From NCBI RefSeq assembly GCF_002723455.1, contig NZ_PDUS01000018.1, positions 1-64,000 of the forward strand: 64,000 nucleotides of DNA, in the 5' to 3' direction. The notes under the pieces were generated by a model. It made no database searches, was not told the origin of the DNA, and worked only from the letters and a program-made list of their open reading frames with translations. This document shows positions 28,772 through 39,627 of the stretch, piece by piece. The number at the start of each line of letters is the position of its first letter. The first letter of the stretch is position 1. Made by a program: the position numbers and the translations under genes. Source of the stretch: Pseudoalteromonas sp. 3D05. GTDB taxonomy: Bacteria; Pseudomonadota; Gammaproteobacteria; Enterobacterales; Alteromonadaceae.

Positions 28772-28835
28772 ATAAAATAATAACTATATTTCAGTAAGTT
28801 AAGAGAGATTTTTAAATGTCAGAGTTTTGACATGA

Positions 28836-28860
28836 AGACACTCAGCATGGCTGAGTGTCT
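28836..28860. terminator. Hairpin after flrC
   Basis: AGACACTCAGC and GCTGAGTGTCT pair perfectly over a 3-base loop, 25 bases past the flrC stop and upstream of the fliE promoter. A T-run follows only on the plus strand. In the flrC direction it is a strong hairpin without a U-tract, so it may terminate inefficiently or protect the transcript end. Confidence 0.55.
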
Positions 28861-28884
28861 TTTGAAATTGGTCAGAATAGACTT

Positions 28885-30306
28885 TTAAGCTGGTAGAGCA
28901 ATACCTAAATCTCGCATTTGCGCCAACTTATAACGCAATGTTCTTGGGCTGATACCTAACGTTTCAGCCACATCTTTTCGCTTGCCTCGACACCGCGTTA
29001 ACGTTTCTAAAATAATGCGATGCTCTTTATCCTTTAGTTCATCTTTGTAAGTACCTGAATCTAAACTAGGAAGCTCATCCATCATCTCATTATGCTGTAC
29101 TTTAGCTGCAATTGTTGGATTCGCTATATCATTAGGTGCTTGCGGTGCAACCGAGCTAGCACTTACACACGCACTAGGCGCTAAATTCTCGATGAATATA
29201 GCACTCTCATCAATAACGTCACCGTTTCTCAAGATTAATGCGCGTTGAATAACATTATCAAGCTCACGAACATTCCCTGGCCATTGATGCGACAGCAGCT
29301 TTTGCTGTGCGCTATCGCTAAGCTGAGCAATGGATTCTTTACTTTTCGCCAAATGGCGCTCAATTAAGTGCTTAGCTAATACCACTATATCACCCGGGCG
29401 TTCACACAACGGGCGCCACATCAGTGGAAACACATTGAGCCTGTAATATAAATCTTCTCTAAACTTATGCTCACTAACGGCATCTTTTAAGTCTCGGTTG
29501 CTGGTTGCCAGCACGCGAACGTTAAGCTTAATTGTTTTACGGCCACCTAATCGCTCTACTTCACGTTCTTGCAATACACGTAGTAATTTGGCTTGTAAAC
29601 TTAAATCCATCTCGGTGATTTCATCGAGCAAGATTGTACCGCCCTGTGCTTGCTCGAACTTACCTGGGCACGCTTGAATCGCTCCCGTAAAGGCACCCTT
29701 TTCATAGCCAAAGAGAGTGGCTTCGAGCATGTTTTCAGGTATAGCAGCACAATTAATTGCAACAAATGGCTCGTTTGAACGTGCTGATTTATCATGAATA
29801 AATCGCGCAAGCACTTCTTTACCGGAACCACTTGGGCCCAACACCATTACGCTGGCATCAGATTTCGCGACCTTTGCCGCAAGCTCAAGCAATTGAATAC
29901 TTGATGGATCAGCAACAATGGGACCATCTGTTTCTTTTTCGGGCTCTGGTAAGTAACGACTCACCATATTTAATAATACTTCTGGCGCAAATGGTTTCGC
30001 CATGTAGTCGATTGCCCCTAGGCGCATTGCCTCAACGGCATCATCAATAGTGGCGTATGCTGTCATCATCAGCACTGGTAAATCAGGGTGATTTAAATTA
30101 ATGCTACGTAATAAATCAAGCCCACTCATCGCGCCCATTTGTACATCACTCACCACCAAAGAAAAGCTGTCTTTTTTTAACAGCAGCATGGCTTGCTCTG
30201 CACTATTGGCCGCAACACAGGCAATACCTGACATCTCTAAAGTATCGATTAATGCTTCACGAAGACCTGCGTCATCTTCAACAACTAAAATAGTGTTATT
30301 ACTCAT
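28885..30306 (-). CDS. flrC: FlrC (FleR) sigma-54 flagellar response regulator
   Basis: Phosphorylated by FlrB, it activates sigma-54 promoters of basal-body genes. The receiver is residues 1-120 (phospho-acceptor in VVSDVQMG). The AAA+ domain at about 140-370 has Walker A GPSGSGKEVLARFIH and the sigma-54 contact loop GAFTGA. A C-terminal Fis-type helix-turn-helix (RKDVAETLGISPRTLRYKLAQMR) follows. It overlaps the flrB stop by 4 bases. Confidence 0.96.
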   Translation of the reverse strand: MSNNTILVVEDDAGLREALIDTLEMSGIACVAANSAEQAMLLLKKDSFSLVVSDVQMGAMSGLDLLRSINLNHPDLPVLMMTAYATIDDAVEAMRLGAIDYMAKPFAPEVLLNMVSRYLPEPEKETDGPIVADPSSIQLLELAAKVAKSDASVMVLGPSGSGKEVLARFIHDKSARSNEPFVAINCAAIPENMLEATLFGYEKGAFTGAIQACPGKFEQAQGGTILLDEITEMDLSLQAKLLRVLQEREVERLGGRKTIKLNVRVLATSNRDLKDAVSEHKFREDLYYRLNVFPLMWRPLCERPGDIVVLAKHLIERHLAKSKESIAQLSDSAQQKLLSHQWPGNVRELDNVIQRALILRNGDVIDESAIFIENLAPSACVSASSVAPQAPNDIANPTIAAKVQHNEMMDELPSLDSGTYKDELKDKEHRIILETLTRCRGKRKDVAETLGISPRTLRYKLAQMRDLGIALPA

Positions 30307-31415
30307 AATGCCTCCACCGCTTTAGATTCAGTACAAATAGGCAGTAATATGCTAAAACATGCCCCACCTTGTGTATTATTGGTAACCTCAACCCTGCCCT
30401 GATGAGCGCTAGCAACAGAGCTAACCACAGCCAAACCAAGGCCCGTGCCTTGACTTTTTGTGGTAAAAAATGGTTCAAACAGTTTCTCAGCCTGCGACAT
30501 ATCTATTCCAGGGCCGTTATCGCACACGCTAATACGCACAAGATCATCTGAATGAGCATCTCTTATCGCATTTACACGAACTAAAGCGCCAGAGCCAATA
30601 ACTTGAATACTATTATGAATTAAGTTTTGTATCGCACTGGCTAACGCTGTTTTATTGCCCATAATAGCAATATCGGGCTCTGGTAAATTGACATCAAGCT
30701 CACTGCTATTAAGAGCAACCATTGCATCTGAGCCAGCTTTAACTTCGGTAAGTAATTGCTGCATAGAAACCTGCTCTACAACTTGTTGATCGCCACTTTT
30801 TGCAAACAGCAGCATGTCGTTCACTTGAGTTTCAAGATCTTTCAGACGCGACATTAATTTTGTGTGAAAATTACCACGCGAAGCCTCAGGTAAACGTTTT
30901 GAGCCTAAATTAGCTGCGTATAACATAGCAGCAGACAACGGAGTACGAACTTGATGAGCTAATGATGCCACCATTTTACCCAGCGCACTCAAGCGCTGCA
31001 TGTGGGCCACACGCGTTTGTAAGCGACGCGTTTCGGTTAAATCTGTCATGAGAATTAACTGGCCTGGCTCTGGTGCCAATGCCGTAATATCTAACTTTAT
31101 CAATCGACCATCTTTTAATGAAACTTCATGGCCATCGTCTTGTTGTGGACGAAAAGAACGTTGGATAATACTGAACCATTTCTCGCCTTCGAGTGGTTCA
31201 CCTAGCATATCAATTGCAATTTGATTCGCCTTAGCAATCATGCCACGACCATCAAGCACAATAACGCCAGCTGGCATAGTATCAACCAAATGGCTCAACC
31301 AACTCGCTTGTTGACGAAGCTCACTAAGCTCCCCCACATACTCTTCTTGTTGAAGGCATGGGTTATATTGATTAGCTGTGATAAATTGTGGTTTCAACAC
31401 GTTTGCAAGTGCCAT
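30303..31415 (-). CDS. flrB: FlrB (FleS) flagellar sensor kinase
   Basis: A cytoplasmic histidine kinase that phosphorylates FlrC. A PAS-like domain (about 35-130, VDTMPAGVIVLDGRGMI) precedes the H-box ASLAHQVRTPLSA (about 160) and an HATPase domain with N, G1 (DNGPGID) and G2 (GTGLGLAV) boxes. There is no membrane helix, as in FlrB/FleS. Its 370 residues are full length. Transcription starts from a sigma-54-type site about 40 bases upstream. Confidence 0.95.
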   Translation of the reverse strand: MALANVLKPQFITANQYNPCLQQEEYVGELSELRQQASWLSHLVDTMPAGVIVLDGRGMIAKANQIAIDMLGEPLEGEKWFSIIQRSFRPQQDDGHEVSLKDGRLIKLDITALAPEPGQLILMTDLTETRRLQTRVAHMQRLSALGKMVASLAHQVRTPLSAAMLYAANLGSKRLPEASRGNFHTKLMSRLKDLETQVNDMLLFAKSGDQQVVEQVSMQQLLTEVKAGSDAMVALNSSELDVNLPEPDIAIMGNKTALASAIQNLIHNSIQVIGSGALVRVNAIRDAHSDDLVRISVCDNGPGIDMSQAEKLFEPFFTTKSQGTGLGLAVVSSVASAHQGRVEVTNNTQGGACFSILLPICTESKAVEAL

Positions 31416-31450
31416 GGTAAACTCTCATAAAGGTTCTCTACGGTGACAAA

Positions 31451-31466
31451 TGCACAATTCGTACCA
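31451..31466 (-). promoter_or_regulatory. Sigma-54 (-24/-12) promoter for flrBC
   Basis: The minus strand reads TGGTAC-GAATT-GTGCA with GG-N10-GC intact, 36 bases upstream of the flrB ATG. In Vibrio flrBC is a class II operon activated by FlrA and sigma-54, which fits. The site shares its 126-base region with the divergent tag gene. Confidence 0.72.
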
Positions 31467-31541
31467 AAAATATATTAATTATAATTCATAAACTTAGAGT
31501 ATATTTTACGTGACAATAAACTGACACAAGGAAAACACACA

Positions 31542-32132
31542 ATGAATAAAAATGCTCAGTGTCGTTGCCCATGGCTTGATACTTCAAAGCAGGATTATGT
31601 TGCCTACCACGATGAAGAGTGGGGAGTGCCACTTTACGACGACCAAAAATTATTTGAGTTTATAACACTTGAATCAGCTCAAGCTGGACTAAGCTGGTAT
31701 ACCATATTAAAAAAACGAAGCGGCTACAGACATGCCTTTGAAAATTTTGACGTTAAAAAAGTAGCGTTATTTACCGACGACGATGTTGAGCGCTTAATGC
31801 TTTTTGATGGGATTGTGAGAAACCGCTTGAAGATTGCAGCAACAATCAACAACGCAAAACGCTTTATTGAAATACAGCAAGAATTTGGCAGCTTTAGTAA
31901 TTATCAATGGCAATTTGTAGACAACAAACCACTAATTAGTAACTTAAATGAATTAAGCGATTACCCCGCCATCACTGAAATATCAACAGCTTTCGCTAAA
32001 GATTTAAAAAAGCGTGGCTTTAAGTTTTTAGGCCCAACGACTGTGTACGCACACATGCAAGCATGCGGTATGGTAAACGACCACAGTAATGAGTGTTTTA
32101 GAAAAGCAGAGATTATAAAAGAGTATTTATAA
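31542..32132 (+). CDS. tag: DNA-3-methyladenine glycosylase I (Tag)
   Basis: Removes 3-methyladenine from alkylated DNA in base-excision repair. The 196-residue protein carries the Tag signatures: N-terminal CRCPW cysteines, YHDEEWGVP, ESAQAGLSWYTILKKR and VYAHMQACGMVNDH followed by a Cys. The Cys/His set forms the zinc site. It stands alone on the plus strand between flrB and flrA, with AAGGA before its ATG, and has no evident flagellar role. Confidence 0.93.
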   Translation: MNKNAQCRCPWLDTSKQDYVAYHDEEWGVPLYDDQKLFEFITLESAQAGLSWYTILKKRSGYRHAFENFDVKKVALFTDDDVERLMLFDGIVRNRLKIAATINNAKRFIEIQQEFGSFSNYQWQFVDNKPLISNLNELSDYPAITEISTAFAKDLKKRGFKFLGPTTVYAHMQACGMVNDHSNECFRKAEIIKEYL

Positions 32133-32174
32133 CGATATATTTGGTAAAGTTGGAATAGCTTAAGCTAACGCGAG

Positions 32175-33611
32175 TTAGTCTCGCGATAGGTTATATTTTT
32201 TCATTTTTTCAACAAGGGTTGTGCGTCTTACTCCTAGAATTTCAGCGGCCCGAGCAACGACATAATCGTAGCGTTCAAGCGCTTGAGTTATAAGGCTTAT
32301 CTCAAGCTCTGCTAAATACTCTTTTAACTCAATGCCCTCATCGGGTAGTAACCCGGAATCAGACGAAGCCACTTCAACCTCAGGCTCATCATCGTAATCG
32401 CTAAACCCAGTACTGAAAATATCATTAAACGCATCGCGTTCCATTAGTTCCTCAGGATATTGAGGCTCATAGGCATCAACTTCAATATAACGATATTTTG
32501 CTGGCAAATCAGGAACATCTACGACCTTCTCAGGAAACATTATCACCATACGCTCTACGAGGTTAGCTAGTTCACGGATATTACCAGGCCAAGCATGCTC
32601 TTTAAGGCTTTCAATAGCACGTTCTGTAAACTTAGCTGTCGTGCCGCTTTGCTCATTCACACGGCGCATTAATTCTTTTAGCAAAAGCGGTATGTCATCA
32701 GCGCGCTGCGCTAAAGAAGGATTCTCGATGGGAAATACGTTTAAACGGTAATAAAGATCTTCACGAAAAGATCCTTGCTCTATCATCTCTTCTAAATTTC
32801 GGTGTGTTGCAGCAATCACCCGCACATCGGCCTGAATAGCTTTTGTTCCACCGACTCGTTCATAGCTTCTTTCTTGCAACACGCGTAATAATTTAACTTG
32901 CATTTGCAGTGGCATATCGCCGATTTCATCAAGAAATAGCGTACCACCTTGAGCCAATTCAAAGCGCCCTTTTCGTGCAGAAATAGCGCCCGTAAATGCG
33001 CCTTTTTCGTGACCGAATAATTCACTTTCTAGCAGCTCGCCAGGAATCGCTCCACAGTTTACTGGTACAAATGGACCTGAATTGCGCTTAGACAATAAGT
33101 GAACATTTCGCGCAACGACTTCTTTACCTGTGCCCGACTCTCCAAGGATTAAAACATTCGCATCTGTTTTAGCCACCTGCTCAATTAAAAATCGTACATC
33201 TTTTACGGCATCCGTTTCCCCAACTAAACCATCAAACGATTTGTGTGGCTTGTGATACTTATGGTCATTCGGGAGCATTCGCTGGTATTGCTGACAGTCA
33301 TGCAATAGCTGCGTTGTAATATCATGATTAAATGGCTCAGAAATTAAGCCCACTACGTTTGCAATACTGAGCAAAGGCTTTAAGGTTTCACCTATAAGTA
33401 GGAATGGGACAGTAGGATAACGCTTAATCAAACTTTCATGGTTGAAGCTACTTAAAGCGCCTAAAATAACCATACATTCTTGTTTTTGGTAGCTGCTACA
33501 CTCTTGTTCAAATTTATCTTCAGCAAGGTTTAATACTGTTTCACCGATAAAAGTCAGCGAAGCATGTAAACCAATCGCACGATTATTATTATTATCTAAG
33601 ATTAAGATCAT
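32175..33611 (-). CDS. flrA: FlrA (FleQ) master flagellar regulator
   Basis: The sigma-54 activator at the top of the polar flagellar cascade. A receiver-like FleQ domain (1-115) lacks the full phospho-acceptor pocket. The AAA+ domain (about 130-365) has Walker [16 protein letters not shown] and GAFTGA. The C-terminal Fis-type helix-turn-helix ([23 protein letters not shown]) is intact. In relatives the FleQ domain and AAA+ module bind cyclic di-GMP and FlhG. It is separated from flrBC by tag, which is unusual. Its 478 residues are full length. Confidence 0.95.
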   Translation of the reverse strand: MILILDNNNNRAIGLHASLTFIGETVLNLAEDKFEQECSSYQKQECMVILGALSSFNHESLIKRYPTVPFLLIGETLKPLLSIANVVGLISEPFNHDITTQLLHDCQQYQRMLPNDHKYHKPHKSFDGLVGETDAVKDVRFLIEQVAKTDANVLILGESGTGKEVVARNVHLLSKRNSGPFVPVNCGAIPGELLESELFGHEKGAFTGAISARKGRFELAQGGTLFLDEIGDMPLQMQVKLLRVLQERSYERVGGTKAIQADVRVIAATHRNLEEMIEQGSFREDLYYRLNVFPIENPSLAQRADDIPLLLKELMRRVNEQSGTTAKFTERAIESLKEHAWPGNIRELANLVERMVIMFPEKVVDVPDLPAKYRYIEVDAYEPQYPEELMERDAFNDIFSTGFSDYDDEPEVEVASSDSGLLPDEGIELKEYLAELEISLITQALERYDYVVARAAEILGVRRTTLVEKMKKYNLSRD

Positions 33612-33690
33612 TAGTTAGCGAACCACAGTCACAACAAGCTATTAATAAACTAAATTGTAAGCGAGTTTGACAGGGATGCAAGCATTGAGT

Positions 33691-33724
33691 GGCAGTTTTT
33701 TGACATCATTGCCAAAAAACTGCC
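33691..33724. repeat. 12-bp hairpin between flrA and the flagellin gene
   Basis: GGCAGTTTTTTG (33691-33702) and CAAAAAACTGCC (33713-33724) are perfect inverted copies around a 10-base loop, about 50 bases past the flagellin stop. It is likely the 3' end structure of the flagellin transcript (minus strand) or its terminator. The T/A runs lie inside the stem, not after it. Confidence 0.55.
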
Positions 33725-33774
33725 GTTGATATAGCGATAAGTAATACTTAATAATTACTGTTTTAAAATCAACT

Positions 33775-34560
33775 CTATAGTAAGCCTAAAATAGACTCAG
33801 CGGATTGATTTGCTTGACCACGTAATGCCATAGACGCTTGAGATAAAACATCATTAGATATTTGCTGCGACACAGCTTGAGCATAGTTAGTATCTTGAAT
33901 ACGACTTTGGCTGGCGGCAATATTTTCCTGTTGGGTACCTAACCCTTTAATTGTACTGGCCAGGGTATTCTGAAAAGCCCCAAGCTCTGCGCGTTGGGCA
34001 TTAATTTCCTCACTTGCTTGCTCACTAATATCGAGCGCAGCTTGAGCACCTGCTTGAGTTGAAATATCAATAGTTGATAGTGCAGAGGCAAAACTACCGT
34101 CTGTAGAATTAACCGTCTGGTTCGTATTCGCATCAGCACCAACTTGAAACGAGACAGCTTGACCATGAAATAAAGGCTTTCCTGCAAAACTCGCATTTTC
34201 GAACGTTTCAGATATTTGACTTTGAAGTTGAACAACCTCTTCTTGTAAGGCACTGCGGTCACTGTCATTCAGCGCCCCATTGCCTGCTTGAATAGACAAC
34301 TCCTTGATACGAGATACAGCGTCATTTACGTTAGATAAATTTGATTCTGTCGCTTGTGAATAAGAAATGCCATCGTATGCATTGTTCACAGCCTGACTGT
34401 AACCGTTTTGTTGAGACGTTAAACGGTCAATAATTTGTAAAGCAGCTGCATCGTCTGCTGCTGAATTTACTTTTTTACCTGTAGCAAGTTGTTCTAAAAG
34501 CTTATTACCCGTTTGCTGAGTTTGGTTTAAAATATTTGATGAAGGTGATTGAATTTTCAT
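33775..34560 (-). CDS. Short divergent flagellin
   Basis: A 261-residue filament protein. N-terminal D0/D1 helices (about 1-130, with ATGKKVNSAADDAAALQI) and C-terminal D1/D0 (about 175-261, ending SAESILGLL) are clear. The variable middle is nearly absent. It lacks the usual MAxxVNTN start, and the segment before the ATGKKVNSA motif appears several residues shorter than in common flagellins. The ATG at 34560 is chosen from homology and GGAG upstream; an upstream in-frame start at 34629 is unlikely. A TATAAT lies at 34591-34596, and no sigma-54 or convincing sigma-28 site was seen. Role: filament or minor flagellin, possible glycosylation target. Confidence 0.88.
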   Translation of the reverse strand: MKIQSPSSNILNQTQQTGNKLLEQLATGKKVNSAADDAAALQIIDRLTSQQNGYSQAVNNAYDGISYSQATESNLSNVNDAVSRIKELSIQAGNGALNDSDRSALQEEVVQLQSQISETFENASFAGKPLFHGQAVSFQVGADANTNQTVNSTDGSFASALSTIDISTQAGAQAALDISEQASEEINAQRAELGAFQNTLASTIKGLGTQQENIAASQSRIQDTNYAQAVSQQISNDVLSQASMALRGQANQSAESILGLL

Positions 34561-34647
34561 AACAGGGCTCCGACACACTGAATTGGTTAAATTATAGCTT
34601 AATTTGCCAATTTTTGCACTATGTACCATGGTTTAATTAAATTAACT

Positions 34648-34663
34648 TGGCATCGTGCTTGCT
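34648..34663 (+). promoter_or_regulatory. Sigma-54 (-24/-12) promoter for pseB operon
   Basis: The plus strand reads TGGCAT-CGTGC-TTGCT, one of the best matches in the window, with GG-N10-GC exact. The predicted start gives a leader of about 80 bases to the pseB ATG. It suggests flagellar-cascade control of nonulosonic acid synthesis. Confidence 0.7.
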
Positions 34664-34693
34664 ATCAAACTAAGTTAATATGTAAAGTACTGA

Positions 34694-36909
<2,216 letters not shown>

Positions 36910-36965
36910 AGTTTTCAACCTTTTTGACGATATAAATATGTCATTTTATGAAACATGAGGCTGCT

Positions 36966-38102
36966 ATGCTACAAACTCACCCAACGTTCAAACTCGCATT
37001 TATTGGCGGGGGTAACACATCTGCAGTTGGCTATGTTCACTTTTGTGCAGCTCACATGGATCATAAGTTTCAAGTTGTTGCTGGTGCTTTTTGTCGTAAC
37101 CAAGAAAACAACAAAGCGACAGGTGTTCATTGGGGTGTTTCCTCAGAGCGCGTTTACGATGATTGGAAGCAGATGGTCGAAATAGAACGAGAGAATATAG
37201 ATGCATTTGTAGTGCTCACTCCCACACCACATCATTTAGAAGTTCTACAATATTTATTTGAAAAAAAGCTACCCGTGATTTGTGAAAAAGCCATGGTATG
37301 CGGCCCAAAAGAAATCGCTGCACTTAAGCCATATTACGATCCTGAAAAACAATTTTTAGCGGTAACCTTTAATTACAGTGGATATGCTATGGTGCGAGAA
37401 TTAAAGCACTTAATTAGCTCAGGAAAGTTAGGGGAAATTCAAAAAATTCATTTAGAAATGCCACAAGAAGGCTTTCGCCGACCTCCTGATATTGCGGGTA
37501 AAACGTCGCAACCGCAAGCATGGCGACTGCAAGACGCTGAAGTACCTACAATCTGCCTAGATTTAGGTGTACACCTTCACCATTTAAGTAGTTTTTTATT
37601 AAATGAAGAGCCAAGTCACACCCTTGCTGAATTTAGTAACCACTCTCAATACATTGACTTAGTCGATGACGTACAAATGTTATTAAAGTACGCCAGTGGC
37701 ATCAAAGGTAGCATGTGGATGTCGAAAACAGCGATTGGGCACAGAAATGGACTACAAGTTAGAGTTTATGGTGATATTGGGAGTGCCAAGTGGCTGCAAC
37801 TAAACCCCGATGAGTTAGAACTTAATTTTAATGATGGTCGAAGGGAAATATTAGACCGTGCAGGTCAATGCGATTACGCACACCAATTTAGATATAACCG
37901 AATGAAGCCAGGCCATCCCACTGGCTTTGTCGAAGCGTTTGCAAACTTATACAGCGACATAGCCGAGGAGCTAACATCTTTTCAGCAAGGTCAAAAAAGC
38001 AAGAAACCATATGTGTTTGGTTTAGAGCATGCAGCAGATGGTTTAAATCTGTTTGCTGCCGCAAAACGCTCAACAAAAACGCTTACTTGGGAAGGCATTT
38101 AG
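36966..38102 (+). CDS. Gfo/Idh/MocA-family sugar oxidoreductase
   Basis: Probably an NAD(P)-dependent oxidoreductase acting on a sugar nucleotide or free sugar. The N-terminal Rossmann fold begins with LAFIGGGNTS, and the family EKP-like motif appears as CEKAMVCG. The C-terminal half has the alpha/beta domain with VHLHHLSSFLL. ATG 36966 is preferred (378 residues) because GAGG sits just before it; an ATG at 36948 would add six residues. Third gene of the pseB operon. It is not part of the standard pseudaminic pathway, so it may tailor the product; substrate unknown. Confidence 0.85.
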   Translation: MLQTHPTFKLAFIGGGNTSAVGYVHFCAAHMDHKFQVVAGAFCRNQENNKATGVHWGVSSERVYDDWKQMVEIERENIDAFVVLTPTPHHLEVLQYLFEKKLPVICEKAMVCGPKEIAALKPYYDPEKQFLAVTFNYSGYAMVRELKHLISSGKLGEIQKIHLEMPQEGFRRPPDIAGKTSQPQAWRLQDAEVPTICLDLGVHLHHLSSFLLNEEPSHTLAEFSNHSQYIDLVDDVQMLLKYASGIKGSMWMSKTAIGHRNGLQVRVYGDIGSAKWLQLNPDELELNFNDGRREILDRAGQCDYAHQFRYNRMKPGHPTGFVEAFANLYSDIAEELTSFQQGQKSKKPYVFGLEHAADGLNLFAAAKRSTKTLTWEGI

Positions 38103-38103
38103 G

Positions 38104-39627
38104 TCACCCTTTACCCTGTAAGTATGCCTGTTTAATGCTTGGTTTATGAATCTTACCCATTTCTGTTTTTGGTAGAGCCACCATATCAAATAAAATTCGG
38201 GGTTGTTGATAATCAGTTAGCTCTTTTAGTAAATGCATTTGTAATTGAGCTTTTGCATTACTAGGTGCTTTATCACTGCATACATATGCTAGCAAAATAA
38301 CTTCTCCGAACTTTTCATCCTCTATACCAAATGCTGCACACTCAACCACCCAAGGTAAGTAATTGCTCACCAACTCTATATCGCTTGGATAAACATTTAT
38401 TCCCCCAGATTTGACTACTTCTTTAGTTCGGCCTACATAATAAAGGTAGCCATCATCATCCAGATAGCCTAAATCTCCGGTAAAAAAGTACCCTTCATTA
38501 TCATAACTTAGCGCTGTTTGCTCTGGTAAATTATAATATCCCAAAAATGCAGTAGACGAGCAACAAGCTATTTCACCAACACTGCCTTTAGGTAAAGTGT
38601 GACGCTCAGAATCACATATTTTTATTCTCAAGTTTGGTAAAGGTTTACCTACACTATTAATCGGAACATTAGGTTGAGTTATATCAAAATCACTGATAAC
38701 CCCCATTTCTGATGCTCCATAGCATTCATGAAAGCGGCAGTTAAGGGCTGATAAGAGCAGCTTCTTATCTTCACTCTCAAGGGTAGCTGAAGATGATACT
38801 ACACATTTTAAACTTGTTAATTGCGCTTTTTTTAACTTTGGAAGTAGAGCTTTTAATTGACTTGAAACAGCAAATAAAAAGCTTATTTTATGAACTTCAA
38901 TCGCATCAAGCCAAGCATCTACAGAAAACTTGGCTAATATAACCACACTCGCACCTAACATTAACGGCATCAGCAGTGAACGCTGTGCAAGTGAATGATA
39001 TAAAGGAGTTGAAACCATCACAACATCGCTTTTATCTAATTGGTAATATTGAACAGTCGCATCAAATGCGCGAACAATTTTAGTCGATTGAGTGAATACT
39101 ATTGGTTTAGGCTGACCGGTTGAGCCCGAAGTCATAGTAAGAATAAAAGGAGCGTTAATATCCGCTGAAAAAGAATTACTTTGCTCAATAGATAATGACA
39201 TTAACGAAGCCATGTCCGTTACTCCGTCAATATCACCACCTACTGAAATGACTTTATCGCTAGGCAATAAATCGTTTCTTATTAGTTGATTTGCAACACT
39301 CACCCATGCAATCGCGTAACTGCAATCAGCTACCTGTAACGCTTTTGATAAAGCTTGCCCTTTAAGAGTTAGTGGTAGTGGCGCAAGCGCAATGCCCAGC
39401 TTAGCCGCAGCTAATAAACAATATACAAACTCTAGGTTATTTGGACAAAATAAAGCGACTTTATGTCCTTGCTTAATCCCGTATCGAGTAAAGCCTGCAG
39501 CTAAGGAATCTACCTTATTTATTAGCTGTTGATAATTAACTTGGGTCTGTTGATATATACACGCAACGTTATCAGGTTGAGTAACCGTGTGTGACTGGAC
39601 AAGCTGATATATATTTTTATTGTGCAT
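38104..39627 (-). CDS. AMP-forming acyl ligase (acyl-CoA/ACP synthetase-like)
   Basis: An ANL-superfamily adenylating enzyme of 507 residues. A3 motif TMTSGSTGQPKP near 165, ECYGASEMG as A5, FFTGDLGYLDDDGYLYYVGRTKE as the A7-A8 hinge and KTEMGKIHKP as the A10 lysine are all visible. It would activate a carboxylic acid and pass it to CoA or, here more likely, to the carrier protein encoded two genes upstream. Its start overlaps the fused pseG-type gene by 11 bases; it is last in the pseI operon and converges with the oxidoreductase gene with a 1-base gap. The acid substrate cannot be told. Confidence 0.85.
   Translation of the reverse strand: MHNKNIYQLVQSHTVTQPDNVACIYQQTQVNYQQLINKVDSLAAGFTRYGIKQGHKVALFCPNNLEFVYCLLAAAKLGIALAPLPLTLKGQALSKALQVADCSYAIAWVSVANQLIRNDLLPSDKVISVGGDIDGVTDMASLMSLSIEQSNSFSADINAPFILTMTSGSTGQPKPIVFTQSTKIVRAFDATVQYYQLDKSDVVMVSTPLYHSLAQRSLLMPLMLGASVVILAKFSVDAWLDAIEVHKISFLFAVSSQLKALLPKLKKAQLTSLKCVVSSSATLESEDKKLLLSALNCRFHECYGASEMGVISDFDITQPNVPINSVGKPLPNLRIKICDSERHTLPKGSVGEIACCSSTAFLGYYNLPEQTALSYDNEGYFFTGDLGYLDDDGYLYYVGRTKEVVKSGGINVYPSDIELVSNYLPWVVECAAFGIEDEKFGEVILLAYVCSDKAPSNAKAQLQMHLLKELTDYQQPRILFDMVALPKTEMGKIHKPSIKQAYLQGKG

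Noticed and set aside
32156..32186. Terminator between tag and flrA
   Set aside because: TAGCTTAAGCTA palindrome and a CGCGA/TCGCG pair are present, but short stems and no T-tract make termination doubtful.
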